Assembly: GCF_900541605.1 (NCBI RefSeq) | Contig: NZ_UQKJ01000044.1 | Span: forward strand, 1 to 15,177 | Direction of reading: 5' to 3' | From: an uncultured Dialister sp. | GTDB lineage: Bacteria; Bacillota; Negativicutes; Veillonellales; Dialisteraceae | DNA length: 15,177 nt | Shown here: piece by piece, positions 6,582 to 14,055 of the stretch | Layout: every line of letters starts with the position of its first letter | Position numbering within the stretch: position 1 is the stretch's first letter | Made by a program: the position numbers and the translations under genes | The notes under the pieces: model-generated | Databases searched by the model: none | The model's input: the letters and a program-made list of their open reading frames with translations, nothing else | Told to the model about the DNA's origin: nothing

Positions 6582-6644
6582 TAAAAAATAATAATGATTA
6601 CGCAGATTCAAAAATGACTGCATGATTTCTTGAGGACCCTGATT

Positions 6645-7607
6645 ATGACACTTTTCCACATTATCTGGTACGATATCCTGCCCCTCTTCGCTTTCATGGG
6701 GTGCGGATGGTTTCTGGACAGCCGCTTTAAGATCGACCTTCCCACTTACAGCCGGCTGAATGTATACGTCATACTGCCCTGCTTTATTTTCTACTCCCTC
6801 TATCGGGCAGAGCTTTCTCCGGACGGGCTTCTGCTGATTCCGGCAGCGATACTGCTCATGGTACTTCTTTATATCGTATCTGCCATCGCTGGTCCCCACC
6901 TCACCTATAACCGCCGGCAGGTCTCCGATTTTGAAGCGGTATCCACATTTTCCAACTTCGGTAACATAGGCATTGCCATCGTTATGATGGTCTATTCCCA
7001 CATGCCCTTCCTGGTAGACGGAAAAGCGGTGTATCTGAAGGAAGCCATGGGTTCCATGGCCCTTCTCATGATTCTCATGAACCTTGCTGTCAATACCTTC
7101 GGCGCAGCCATGATCCGGAGCGAGAAATCATCACTCATCGATATTCTCTCGTACCTGGGGAAAATGCCTTCCCTCTATGCTGCACTACTGGCAGTGCTGG
7201 TACGATGGGTCGGGATTTCCATTGAAGGGACCTTTATCCAGTCCGTACTGGGCCATATGGACGGCGCTTTCCTCGTACTCATCATGGTCACCGTTGGTGT
7301 GGAACTGCACCGTACCCATTTTACAAAGCCCGACACCTATACCATAGGCGCCGCCTTCATCAAGCTCATCCTGAGCCCTCTCCTTGCCTGGGCCATTCTC
7401 CTCTTCCTGCCGGGGCTCTCCCTCATTTCCCGCCAGGTCTTCTTCCTCGCTTCCGCCATTCCCTCTTCCATGTCTCTCATCATTTATGGTGCAGAATTCA
7501 AGAAGAAATCGGACCATCTGAACCAGGCCATTATTTTCAACTTTTTCGTCTCCATCATCACTGTAACCGCCGCCATTTATCTCATGCCGGTTTTGTTTCC
7601 GATGTAA
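6645..7607 (+). CDS. AEC (auxin efflux carrier) family permease, first copy
   Basis: The 320-residue protein has about ten hydrophobic segments and AEC-family features. These are an N-terminal half with LNVYVILPCFIFYSLY, a conserved polar signature TFSNFGNIGIAIVMMVYS in the middle of the first half, and a second inverted half ending in SAIPSSMSLIIYGAEF. AEC proteins export or exchange organic anions such as malate or malonate in bacteria; the substrate cannot be told here. Start: ATG 6645 has GAGG 9 nt upstream; an upstream in-frame TTG at 6630 overlaps that site and is rejected. A second, similar permease starts 12 nt after this stop, so the pair is one operon. Confidence 0.85.
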   Translation: MTLFHIIWYDILPLFAFMGCGWFLDSRFKIDLPTYSRLNVYVILPCFIFYSLYRAELSPDGLLLIPAAILLMVLLYIVSAIAGPHLTYNRRQVSDFEAVSTFSNFGNIGIAIVMMVYSHMPFLVDGKAVYLKEAMGSMALLMILMNLAVNTFGAAMIRSEKSSLIDILSYLGKMPSLYAALLAVLVRWVGISIEGTFIQSVLGHMDGAFLVLIMVTVGVELHRTHFTKPDTYTIGAAFIKLILSPLLAWAILLFLPGLSLISRQVFFLASAIPSSMSLIIYGAEFKKKSDHLNQAIIFNFFVSIITVTAAIYLMPVLFPM

Positions 7608-7619
7608 GGAGGAATTTCT

Positions 7620-8606
7620 GTGCAGCTCGAAGCTTTTCTTCAGATTATTACTGATAATATTGTCCCCCTCCTCGTCTTCGTGGCCATCGGATACGTGCTG
7701 GATGTGAAATTTAAAATGGACGTATCCTCCCTGACGAAGCTTACTTTCTATGTGGTGCTGCCCTGCTTTATTTTCTACAGCATTTATGTGGCAAAACTGG
7801 ATATGACCATGCTGAATGTATTCATCCTTGCTTTTATCCAGATGTTTACCATAGGCGCCATAGCCACCTTATATGGTAAATTCCGGGGTATGGATGCCGG
7901 AAAGACATCGGCCCTGAAAAACGGGACCATGTTCTCCAATAATGGGAATATCGGTATCGCCCTCATTGCCCTCGTCTTTTCCAATGCTCCCTATGTAATC
8001 AATGGACAGTTTCCATACCTTGCGGAAGCCAGTGCCTGTGCCACCATTATGCTGGTCCAGATGAATATGAGCCTCAACACATTGGGACTCTACCAGGCCG
8101 GTGTAGGAAAACTGACTACCAGGGACGCCATTTCCGTTATCTTTCACATGCCGGTCATCTATACGCTGGTGGCCGTGTTTACCATCAAATTTACAGGCAT
8201 CATAGATATGACTACCCTCTTCGTGTGGCCTGTCTTCCAGAGCTGTGCCCAGGCACTGGTGGCTATCGTCATGATTACCCTGGGCATGCAGATTCACCGG
8301 TCCCATTTCTCCTTTGCAGATCCTGACGCCTGGGTGGGCTGCACAATCCGTCTGGTCGTGGGCCCTGTCTGTGGATTCATCCTGATCCACCTGGCCCGTC
8401 TGGCAGGCTTTACCTTTGATCCTGTCATCAACCAGACCATCCTCATCATGTCCAGTGTCCCGGCGCCCGTAAATTCGGTACTCTACGCCGTGGAATTCCA
8501 TAACCATGAAGATTTTGCTACGGAGCTGGTGATGATGAGCACCTTCCTCTCCTGCATCACCATGACGGGCACCATATATGCCGCCCGAGTGCTGTTCCCC
8601 ATTTAA
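7620..8606 (+). CDS. AEC family permease, second tandem copy
   Basis: This 328-residue membrane protein is a paralogue of the preceding gene. It shares YVVLPCFIFYSIYVAKL near residue 45 and MFSNNGNIGIALIALVFS near residue 105. It starts at GTG 7620, supported by AAGGAGG 7 nt upstream; no ATG is better placed. It differs in the second half (SSVPAPVNSVLYAVEF in place of SAIPSSMSLIIYGAEF), where substrate contacts would be expected, so the two copies may differ in substrate or form a hetero-oligomer. The operon ends at the hairpin 8633-8681. Confidence 0.85.
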   Translation: MQLEAFLQIITDNIVPLLVFVAIGYVLDVKFKMDVSSLTKLTFYVVLPCFIFYSIYVAKLDMTMLNVFILAFIQMFTIGAIATLYGKFRGMDAGKTSALKNGTMFSNNGNIGIALIALVFSNAPYVINGQFPYLAEASACATIMLVQMNMSLNTLGLYQAGVGKLTTRDAISVIFHMPVIYTLVAVFTIKFTGIIDMTTLFVWPVFQSCAQALVAIVMITLGMQIHRSHFSFADPDAWVGCTIRLVVGPVCGFILIHLARLAGFTFDPVINQTILIMSSVPAPVNSVLYAVEFHNHEDFATELVMMSTFLSCITMTGTIYAARVLFPI

Positions 8607-8632
8607 GAAAGCGCTTCCCGGAAATACACTTC

Positions 8633-8681
8633 ATAAAAGGAGCCTTGAGAAATGTAATTCATTTCTCAAGGCTCCTTTTAT
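8633..8681. terminator. 22-bp bidirectional terminator
   Basis: Arms 8633-8654 and 8660-8681 are perfectly complementary around TAATT. The outer part has an A run on the left and a T run on the right. It separates the plus-strand permeases from the convergent response regulator gene. Confidence 0.88.
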
Positions 8682-8689
8682 ATTTCCTG

Positions 8690-9379
8690 TCACGGTTTAA
8701 ACTTATACCCCACGCCCCAGATAGTCAGGATGTGCCTCGGGTTCGCCGGGTCCTCTTCCACCGCTTCCCGAAGCCTGTTGATATGGACCGGTACAGTGGC
8801 CGTATTTCCCAGGGAATCCATACCCCAGATTCTCGTGTACAGGGTCTCCCGGCTGTACACCACATCCGCATGGACCATGAGGAACTCCAGCAGCTGGAAT
8901 TCCTTATTGGGCAGTACCTTTTCTTCCCCCCGCACCCAAATGCGGTGGGTATCGGACTCCAGGGTAATACCGCTGATGGTGATCCGCTTCCGATCCTCCG
9001 GCTTCCCTTTGAGCCGTTCATACTGGGCCAGCTGGGACTTCACCTTTGCCACCAGCACCCCCGGTGAAAAAGGCTTTTCGATGTAATCGTCGGCTCCGAA
9101 ACCAAGCCCCCGGATTTTGTCGATGTCCGTTCTCTTGGCGGTCACCATCATGATAGGGATATCTACCTTATCCCGAAGTTTTCGAACAATCTGGAACCCA
9201 TCCATCCCCGGCAGCATGACGTCCAGAAGGATCAGGTCATAATCCCCTGTCAGCGCTTCTGTCAGGCCGGCGGTGCCGTTTTCTTCTACCGTTACCTGAT
9301 AGCCGCTGACTTCCAGGTAATCCTTTTCAATGGATGCAATATCATCATCATCTTCCACTATCAGTATTCGTTTTGCCAT
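8690..9379 (-). CDS. OmpR-family response regulator
   Basis: The 229-residue protein has a receiver domain (about residues 1-120) and an OmpR-type winged helix (about 130-229). Receiver residues are intact: acidic pocket E9-D13, phosphoacceptor D53 in LLDVMLPG, T80 and K102 in EKPFSPG. The output domain ends in the usual LTIWGVGYKF hairpin. It is the partner of the histidine kinase whose gene overlaps its start by 32 nt. Its own ribosome binding site GGAGG lies 8 nt before ATG, inside the kinase gene. The sequence does not show a target; the divergent glycosyltransferase gene is the obvious local candidate. Confidence 0.95.
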   Translation of the reverse strand: MAKRILIVEDDDDIASIEKDYLEVSGYQVTVEENGTAGLTEALTGDYDLILLDVMLPGMDGFQIVRKLRDKVDIPIMMVTAKRTDIDKIRGLGFGADDYIEKPFSPGVLVAKVKSQLAQYERLKGKPEDRKRITISGITLESDTHRIWVRGEEKVLPNKEFQLLEFLMVHADVVYSRETLYTRIWGMDSLGNTATVPVHINRLREAVEEDPANPRHILTIWGVGYKFKP

Positions 9380-10853
9380 TTTTATCCTCCAAAGGTAATG
9401 TAAATACTACCGTCAGCCCATGGGGCTTCCTGTTTTGAAAATCCACGGTTCCTCCCATCAGCCGGGCTGCCCGTTCCACGATCGCCAGTCCCAGGCCGCT
9501 GCCGTTTTCTGTACGGCTTCTTGCTTTATCCGTACGGAAGAATGCTTCTTTCAGACGGCCCAATGCTTTTTCCGGCACCCCGGGACCGTCATCGGAAATC
9601 CGGAGTTTTGCTTTTTCTCCTTCTGCTTCCACAGAAATATCCATATGGACCTGATTTTCCGTTTTGTACTTGATGCTGTTGGATACCAGATTTTCCAGGA
9701 TACGCTCCAGAAGGAGAGGACTTCCCCTGACCCGAATATCCTTATCTGCGGTTATCGTAAAATCGGCGCCATTCTTATTCCAGTTCAGCCGGTTTTCTTC
9801 GATAAACTGTTCCACCGTTTTCCCCAGGTCCAAAGATTCCAAGGGCAGCGCCTTCTCTCCGATATCCATCTTCGTCAGAAGGAAAAGCTGTTCAATCATC
9901 CGATCCAGGATATCGGCCTTCCTGTGGATAACTTTAAGATACCGCTCCTGCATGGCCGGCGTAGAGGCCACATGGTCCTCCAGCCCTTCCACATAGGCCT
10001 TGATGGAAGTAAGGGGTGTCCGTATATCATGGGAAATGGAAGCAATGAGTTCTTTCCTCTTTTCTTCTTCCTCCTCCCTTTCTTCCAGGGACCGCTTCAG
10101 CCTCCAGGCCATCATATTGAAGGCCTCTATAGCCGGCGTGAATTCGTCATGCCTTGTATGGCGAAGGTATACGGACAGATTTCCCTTCCGTATTTCATCG
10201 GCTCCCCGTTCCAGTTCCCCTAAAGGAGAAAGGATGCGGCCCACGATGAACCGGGCCAGGAAATAACTGGTAAGCACAATAAATACCACCAGGGACAGGA
10301 GTATAAACCGGCTCCCCCCCCGTACAGCCTTTTCGATGGCCGCATCGCTCCGGGCCTTCGGATGGCGGGCAATGGTATAAAGATGGTACGTATCTCCCCG
10401 GATGACTTCCTTATCCAGATAATAGTACCGGTCTCCATCGGTCATGCTGTAGGTACTGCTCCCCTCCCGGCTGTCCACACCTTCGGTGATGCCATTTTTC
10501 CGGAGGGCCTCTATATCGGTCTGGTATTTTTCATTGCCATAGCTGTAAATAGGGCTGCCGTTCTTTTCCACGGTCACATAGGTCTGGATGGGATCCGTAA
10601 TTTCCATGACCCAGGAATACCGTTCAACCCCCTCCTTATGGCGGATGCCATGGAACAGGGCCGTCCGGATGACATTGGATATGACATTGGATATGACATT
10701 GAACTGGAAACTGCTCTCTGCCATCACATGGTTCCCGCTGGCTGAATAGAGAAGAAGCCCTGCAAAAGCAGAGACCAGCACGAATAAAGTCATCAGGAGC
10801 GGCAGTATGCATACAACGATATGGGATAAAATCAGACTTTTCCGTATATTCAT
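9348..10853 (-). CDS. Membrane sensor histidine kinase
   Basis: The 501-residue protein has two membrane segments (about 7-37 and 183-205) flanking an extracytoplasmic sensor region of about 145 residues. A HAMP domain (about 206-255) and an acidic linker (EEREEEEEKRKE) follow. The kinase core has H275 in SISHDIRTPLTS, the N box (LENLVSNSIKY, near 387-396), DDGPG at 421-425 and GSGLGLAI at 451-458. All catalytic motifs are present. Start: ATG at 10853 has an AGGGA site; the ATG five codons upstream (10868) has none and is rejected. Unusually, the kinase gene comes first and the regulator second. Just after TM1 the protein carries NVISNVISNVI, encoded by a 12-nt tandem repeat. The signal is unknown. 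Confidence 0.93.
   Translation of the reverse strand: MNIRKSLILSHIVVCILPLLMTLFVLVSAFAGLLLYSASGNHVMAESSFQFNVISNVISNVIRTALFHGIRHKEGVERYSWVMEITDPIQTYVTVEKNGSPIYSYGNEKYQTDIEALRKNGITEGVDSREGSSTYSMTDGDRYYYLDKEVIRGDTYHLYTIARHPKARSDAAIEKAVRGGSRFILLSLVVFIVLTSYFLARFIVGRILSPLGELERGADEIRKGNLSVYLRHTRHDEFTPAIEAFNMMAWRLKRSLEEREEEEEKRKELIASISHDIRTPLTSIKAYVEGLEDHVASTPAMQERYLKVIHRKADILDRMIEQLFLLTKMDIGEKALPLESLDLGKTVEQFIEENRLNWNKNGADFTITADKDIRVRGSPLLLERILENLVSNSIKYKTENQVHMDISVEAEGEKAKLRISDDGPGVPEKALGRLKEAFFRTDKARSRTENGSGLGLAIVERAARLMGGTVDFQNRKPHGLTVVFTLPLEDKNGKTNTDSGR
10667..10700 (-). repeat. 12-nt tandem repeat inside the kinase gene
   Basis: The unit GGATATGACATT (plus-strand reading) occurs at 10677-10688 and 10689-10700, preceded by a shortened unit GGATGACATT at 10667-10676. 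It encodes consecutive SNVI units at about residues 52-63 of the kinase. Because the period is four codons, copy-number change would not shift the frame. Confidence 0.9.
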
Positions 10854-10869
10854 AGTATTCCCTTTCATA

Positions 10870-10905
10870 CATGGAAAAGGGCAGAATCACCTGCTATTTT
10901 CCATG
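10870..10905. other. Inverted repeat in the kinase leader
   Basis: CATGGAAAA (10870-10878) pairs with TTTTCCATG (10897-10905), with an inner GCAG/CTGC pairing at 10881-10884 and 10891-10894. It lies 16 nt upstream of the kinase start, in the divergent region shared with the glycosyltransferase gene. It could be an operator palindrome or a leader hairpin next to the ribosome binding site. Confidence 0.5.
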
Positions 10906-11062
10906 GGAGAATCCTTTCCCCTTTTCCCTTATCACACCGATTGTCCGCACCCCATGCAACCGGCCGAATTTTCAGTTTATCTTTTCTTTATGGTTTAATA
11001 CATAATCATTTACACCGTTCCTGTAGAGTTAAATTTAAAGATTATACATTTTGGAGGATACT

Positions 11063-12523
11063 ATGGTCAAAACTCTCAGGAACCATCCTTACTGGACTTT
11101 ACTTATTTTCACCCTTATTATCTACCTCATGGGCAACCAGCTTCTGGCAGTCACGGACACGGCAGAATCGAACTATGCCCTCACCGCAAAGGAAATGGTC
11201 CTTTCGGGAGACTGGATTTCCCCGCAAATTTACGGCCGCTACTGGTATGACAAGCCCATATTCTACTATTGGGAGCTGGCCCTGTCCTTTGCCCTTTTCG
11301 GGTTCAATGAAATGGCTGCCCGCCTGCCCGCAGCCATTCTGGGGTCTGCATCCGTACTCTTTACCTACTGGTTCGGCCGCCGAACCTACGGAGAAAAGGT
11401 AGGCTGGCTTTCTGCCCTTATCCTTGGTACCTCTGTGGAATGCTGGGTCCTTTCCAAGGCTGTTATCACCGACTCCACCCTCTTCCTTTTCATGAGCGGC
11501 GCCGTGGCTTTCTTCTATCTGGGATACACGGATAACAGGAAATACTATTTCCTCTGCTACGTCTTTGCAGCTCTCGCCACCCTGACCAAGGGGCCTATCG
11601 GTATTCTCCTGCCCGGGCTGGGATGCTTCCTCTTCCTCGTTTACAAGAAAGACTTCCGGGAAATGGCCCATGTCCATCTGATTTCCGGACTCTGTATCTT
11701 TGCAGTCATCGCCGGTGCCTGGTACGGTACCATGTGTTACCTCCATGGCAGCGACTTTATCCTGAATTTCATCGGCGTCCACAATTTTCTCCGTGCCACG
11801 GTGTCGGAACATCCTTCCCACAACAAATGGTATTTCTACATCATCATCTACTTCGTCGGTTTTGCGCCCTGGAGCTTCTTCATTCCCTATTCCCTCTTCC
11901 GCCGGTGGAAGCAGAAAAAGCTGGACCTGCGGAATGCGGACGATGCCACCCAGCTTCTCCTGATTTACGCATTCGTGGTTTTCTTCTTCTTTGAGCTGGT
12001 GGCTACAAAATACACCACCTACACATTCCCTGCTCTCTTCTCCCTGTCCATCCTGACCGCCGTCCTCTATAAAGACCTGTCCCTGCGCATCGAAAAGGGA
12101 AGTCTTGCCCTGGGTATCCTGTACTGCGTACTGGCTCTCGCCGTAGCGCCCTCTATCATGCTGAACCATTCAGGAAAAGAAATTGGGGAAGCCCTGGCCC
12201 ATATGGATACGGAAGGAAAAACTATTGCCTTTCTTAATGATTACCGCACCTCCGCCGTCTTCTACAGCGGGAAAACCATTTACCGGGCTGTGGAAGGCGA
12301 TAAAATTGAATCCATGGAACCTGGAACCCTGTCCTGGAATGCAAAAAATGTAATGCCCTTCGCAGCAGAAGAAAAGCTCCTCCAGGATCCCCATGTGATT
12401 CTCATTACCAAGGACAATGACCGGTCCTCTTTCCTTATGGAGTACAACGAAACCATGCCGGCCTATCGGATCAATGTATCCGGAGAATACAGTCTCTGGG
12501 TACGGCAGCCTTCCGCAGAATAA
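11063..12523 (+). CDS. ArnT/GT39-like polyprenyl-phosphate sugar glycosyltransferase
   Basis: The 486-residue membrane protein belongs to the PMT/ArnT (GT39-like, GT-C fold) group. These enzymes move a sugar from a polyprenyl-phosphate donor to a lipid or protein on the outer face of the cytoplasmic membrane. The first loop after TM1 has the acidic pair D32/E35 in TDTAESNY and the usual YGRYWYDKPIFYYW stretch at about 57-70. About ten to twelve hydrophobic segments follow to near residue 370, then a soluble C-terminal domain of about 110 residues, as in ArnT. ATG 11063 follows GGAGG by 7 nt. ArnT itself adds aminoarabinose to lipid A, but no arn pathway genes are here, so the sugar and acceptor are open. 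It is divergent from a two-component system that may control it. No convincing terminator follows before the tRNA promoter. Confidence 0.82.
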   Translation: MVKTLRNHPYWTLLIFTLIIYLMGNQLLAVTDTAESNYALTAKEMVLSGDWISPQIYGRYWYDKPIFYYWELALSFALFGFNEMAARLPAAILGSASVLFTYWFGRRTYGEKVGWLSALILGTSVECWVLSKAVITDSTLFLFMSGAVAFFYLGYTDNRKYYFLCYVFAALATLTKGPIGILLPGLGCFLFLVYKKDFREMAHVHLISGLCIFAVIAGAWYGTMCYLHGSDFILNFIGVHNFLRATVSEHPSHNKWYFYIIIYFVGFAPWSFFIPYSLFRRWKQKKLDLRNADDATQLLLIYAFVVFFFFELVATKYTTYTFPALFSLSILTAVLYKDLSLRIEKGSLALGILYCVLALAVAPSIMLNHSGKEIGEALAHMDTEGKTIAFLNDYRTSAVFYSGKTIYRAVEGDKIESMEPGTLSWNAKNVMPFAAEEKLLQDPHVILITKDNDRSSFLMEYNETMPAYRINVSGEYSLWVRQPSAE

Positions 12524-12586
12524 CGAAGTTATCTCTTTTCATCATGTTTAACGGCTAAACCGGCAAGCGACTCATAATAAAATTTC

Positions 12587-12615
12587 TTTACTTTTTCGAA
12601 AGAAAGCGATATACT
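12587..12615 (+). promoter_or_regulatory. Promoter of the tRNA-Cys gene
   Basis: TTTACT (12587-12592) and TATACT (12610-12615) are exactly 17 nt apart. Transcription would start near 12622, about 11 nt before the tRNA 5' end. Confidence 0.7.
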
Positions 12616-12632
12616 ATATGAGTCAATCCTAT

Positions 12633-12708
12633 GGCGGTGTAGCCAAGCGCTAAGGCGTGGGCCCTGCAAGGCCCTTATCCCCGTGTTCAACTCCGGGCAC
12701 CGCCTCCA
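12633..12708 (+). tRNA. tRNA-Cys (GCA), CCA encoded, structurally irregular
   Basis: A perfect 7-bp acceptor stem (GGCGGTG at 12633-12639 with CACCGCC), discriminator T at 12705 and encoded CCA (12706-12708) frame a 76-nt tRNA. The anticodon GCA is at 12666-12668 with T before it and A after it. The T loop TTCAACT is at 12686-12692. GCA plus U73 are cysteine identity elements. Oddities: the D loop reads AAGCGCTAA, so the usual GG pair (18-19) is GC. The anticodon arm pairs perfectly only as GGGCC/GGCCC with a six-nt loop, or has a C-C mismatch if the loop is seven. The T stem needs a bulged T at 12684. It lies alone between its own promoter and terminator. It may be an unusual functional tRNA or a decaying copy. 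Confidence 0.8.
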
Positions 12709-12715
12709 AAAACAG

Positions 12716-12750
12716 AACGGTTTATCCCTTTCCGGGATAAACCGTTTTTT
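12716..12750. terminator. Terminator of the tRNA-Cys unit, shared with the convergent MFS gene
   Basis: AACGGTTTATCCC (12716-12728) pairs perfectly with GGGATAAACCGTT (12734-12746) around TTTCC, ending in a six-T run on the plus strand (12745-12750). On the minus strand a T5 tract follows after a few bases, so it can also stop the MFS message. Confidence 0.92.
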
Positions 12751-12758
12751 GATGTTTC

Positions 12759-13931
12759 CTACTTTTTCCGAAGGATCGGAAGGTATCTGAAATAGCAGAG
12801 GGCACCGCTAATGGCAGCCAGCAGGCCTCCGGCAAGGCCGATATAGGGAAGGCCGCCGGCCGCAGTGATAGTACTGCCCAGGAACGTACCTCCTCCGATA
12901 CCTACGTTAAAGATACCGGAATAAATGGACATGGCCACCGGCGCAGCACTGATAGAAAGGTGGCGGATAATTTCCGACTGCATGGCCACCCCATAAAGAG
13001 TGCTCACTACCCCCATGGTCAGGCAGAGCAGAAGAAGCAGGGGCCAGAAAACGGTGGCGGGCAGGAACAAAAGAAGCGGTACAATGAGCCCCGCCGCCCC
13101 GATAAGGATAATGGCATGGGGATAGGTATTAAACATTTTAGAGAATACAAAGCTTCCCAAGAATCCCGATGCCCCTACCAGCATGAGGCAAGCTGTGATT
13201 CCTTCCGCCGAAAATCCGGCCACCGTATGGAGAAAGGGCTCTATATAGCTGTATGTAGTGAAATAGGAGGTAGCAAAGAAAAGGGTCATTCCAAAAATAA
13301 TAGAAATGGCGGGATTCCTGAAAAGCCCCGGCAGGTCCCCCAGAGAAAAGGACTCGTCGTTTTCCATCCGGGGAAACACAAAGAACAGGTAAATAAGGGC
13401 CAGAATAGTGACGCCGGCAATGGAGAGAAATGTCATACGCCAGCCCAGAGACAGGCCGATGACCCGGCCCAAAGGGAGGCCGAAGACCATGGCCACCGCC
13501 GTCCCTGTGGCCACCATGGACAGGGCAAAGGGAGACTTCCCCTTATCTACAAGCCTGGCCGCCAGGGGCGCCGCTACAGACCAGAATATGGCATGGGCAC
13601 TGGCCACCACAATACGGCCGCCCATGAGGATGCCAAAAGTCGGCGCCAGGCCGGAGATCACCTGACCGATGGAAAAGACAGAAAGCGTGAGCAGGAGCAG
13701 CGGCTTCGGCGACAGTTTTCCTCCCAGCAGCATGAGTGGAAGGGAAAGGACTGCCACCATCCAGGCATACACCGTAATCATAATCCCCGTTTCCGCTTCG
13801 GTTTGGGAAAAGGACCGGGAAATATCCATCAGAAGGGCAATGGGCATGAACTCAGACGTATTAAATACAAAGGCAGACACCGTGATTCCCAAAAGGGGAA
13901 GCATCTGCCTCGCAGGAACAGGCAATTTCAT
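12759..13931 (-). CDS. MFS efflux permease, DHA1/SotB-like
   Basis: The 390-residue protein has the length and twelve-segment pattern of a drug:H+ antiporter-1 type major facilitator. The first membrane segment reads FVFNTSEFMPIALLMDIS, the signature of the SotB/YdeA/AraJ sugar and drug efflux subgroup. Between TM2 and TM3 the loop GGKLSPKPLLL stands in for the usual GxLaDrxGrr motif A and is degenerate. TM5 carries the antiporter-type stretch GTAVAMVFGLPLGRVIG (motif C-like). AGGAGG lies 6 nt before ATG. Transcription is separate from the DUF805 gene upstream, because a terminator lies between them. Substrates of this subgroup range from arabinose and IPTG to drugs; none can be named here. 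Confidence 0.87.
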   Translation of the reverse strand: MKLPVPARQMLPLLGITVSAFVFNTSEFMPIALLMDISRSFSQTEAETGIMITVYAWMVAVLSLPLMLLGGKLSPKPLLLLTLSVFSIGQVISGLAPTFGILMGGRIVVASAHAIFWSVAAPLAARLVDKGKSPFALSMVATGTAVAMVFGLPLGRVIGLSLGWRMTFLSIAGVTILALIYLFFVFPRMENDESFSLGDLPGLFRNPAISIIFGMTLFFATSYFTTYSYIEPFLHTVAGFSAEGITACLMLVGASGFLGSFVFSKMFNTYPHAIILIGAAGLIVPLLLFLPATVFWPLLLLLCLTMGVVSTLYGVAMQSEIIRHLSISAAPVAMSIYSGIFNVGIGGGTFLGSTITAAGGLPYIGLAGGLLAAISGALCYFRYLPILRKK

Positions 13932-13997
13932 AAAATCCTCCTATTCATACAGGTATATCTACTAAAGTGGAACGCGGTAGAAATGCAGCGGAAATAT

Positions 13998-14029
13998 CAA
14001 AAGCAGTACGCCCTATCCTGCGTACTGCT
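13998..14029 (-). terminator. Terminator of the DUF805 gene
   Basis: AGCAGTACGC (14002-14011) pairs perfectly with GCGTACTGCT (14020-14029) around an 8-nt loop. Read on the minus strand the stem ends in TTTT. It lies 26 nt after the stop codon of the gene at 14056-15003. Confidence 0.8.
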
Positions 14030-14055
14030 CCTATATACAGATTGATCCTTCTTTT

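Noticed and set aside
10854..10868. The upstream ATG of the histidine kinase
   Set aside because: No ribosome binding site precedes it, while the ATG at 10853 has an AGGGA site at proper spacing.
11043..11048. TATACA just upstream of the glycosyltransferase
   Set aside because: Transcription would start inside the ribosome binding site, leaving almost no leader, and there is no matching -35. The real promoter is probably further upstream but could not be fixed.
12960..14045. A 361-codon plus-strand frame opposite the MFS permease
   Set aside because: Its product is rich in K, G, H, Q and R with no domain, the usual mirror of a hydrophobic membrane protein. The permease has a clear ribosome binding site and family motifs.
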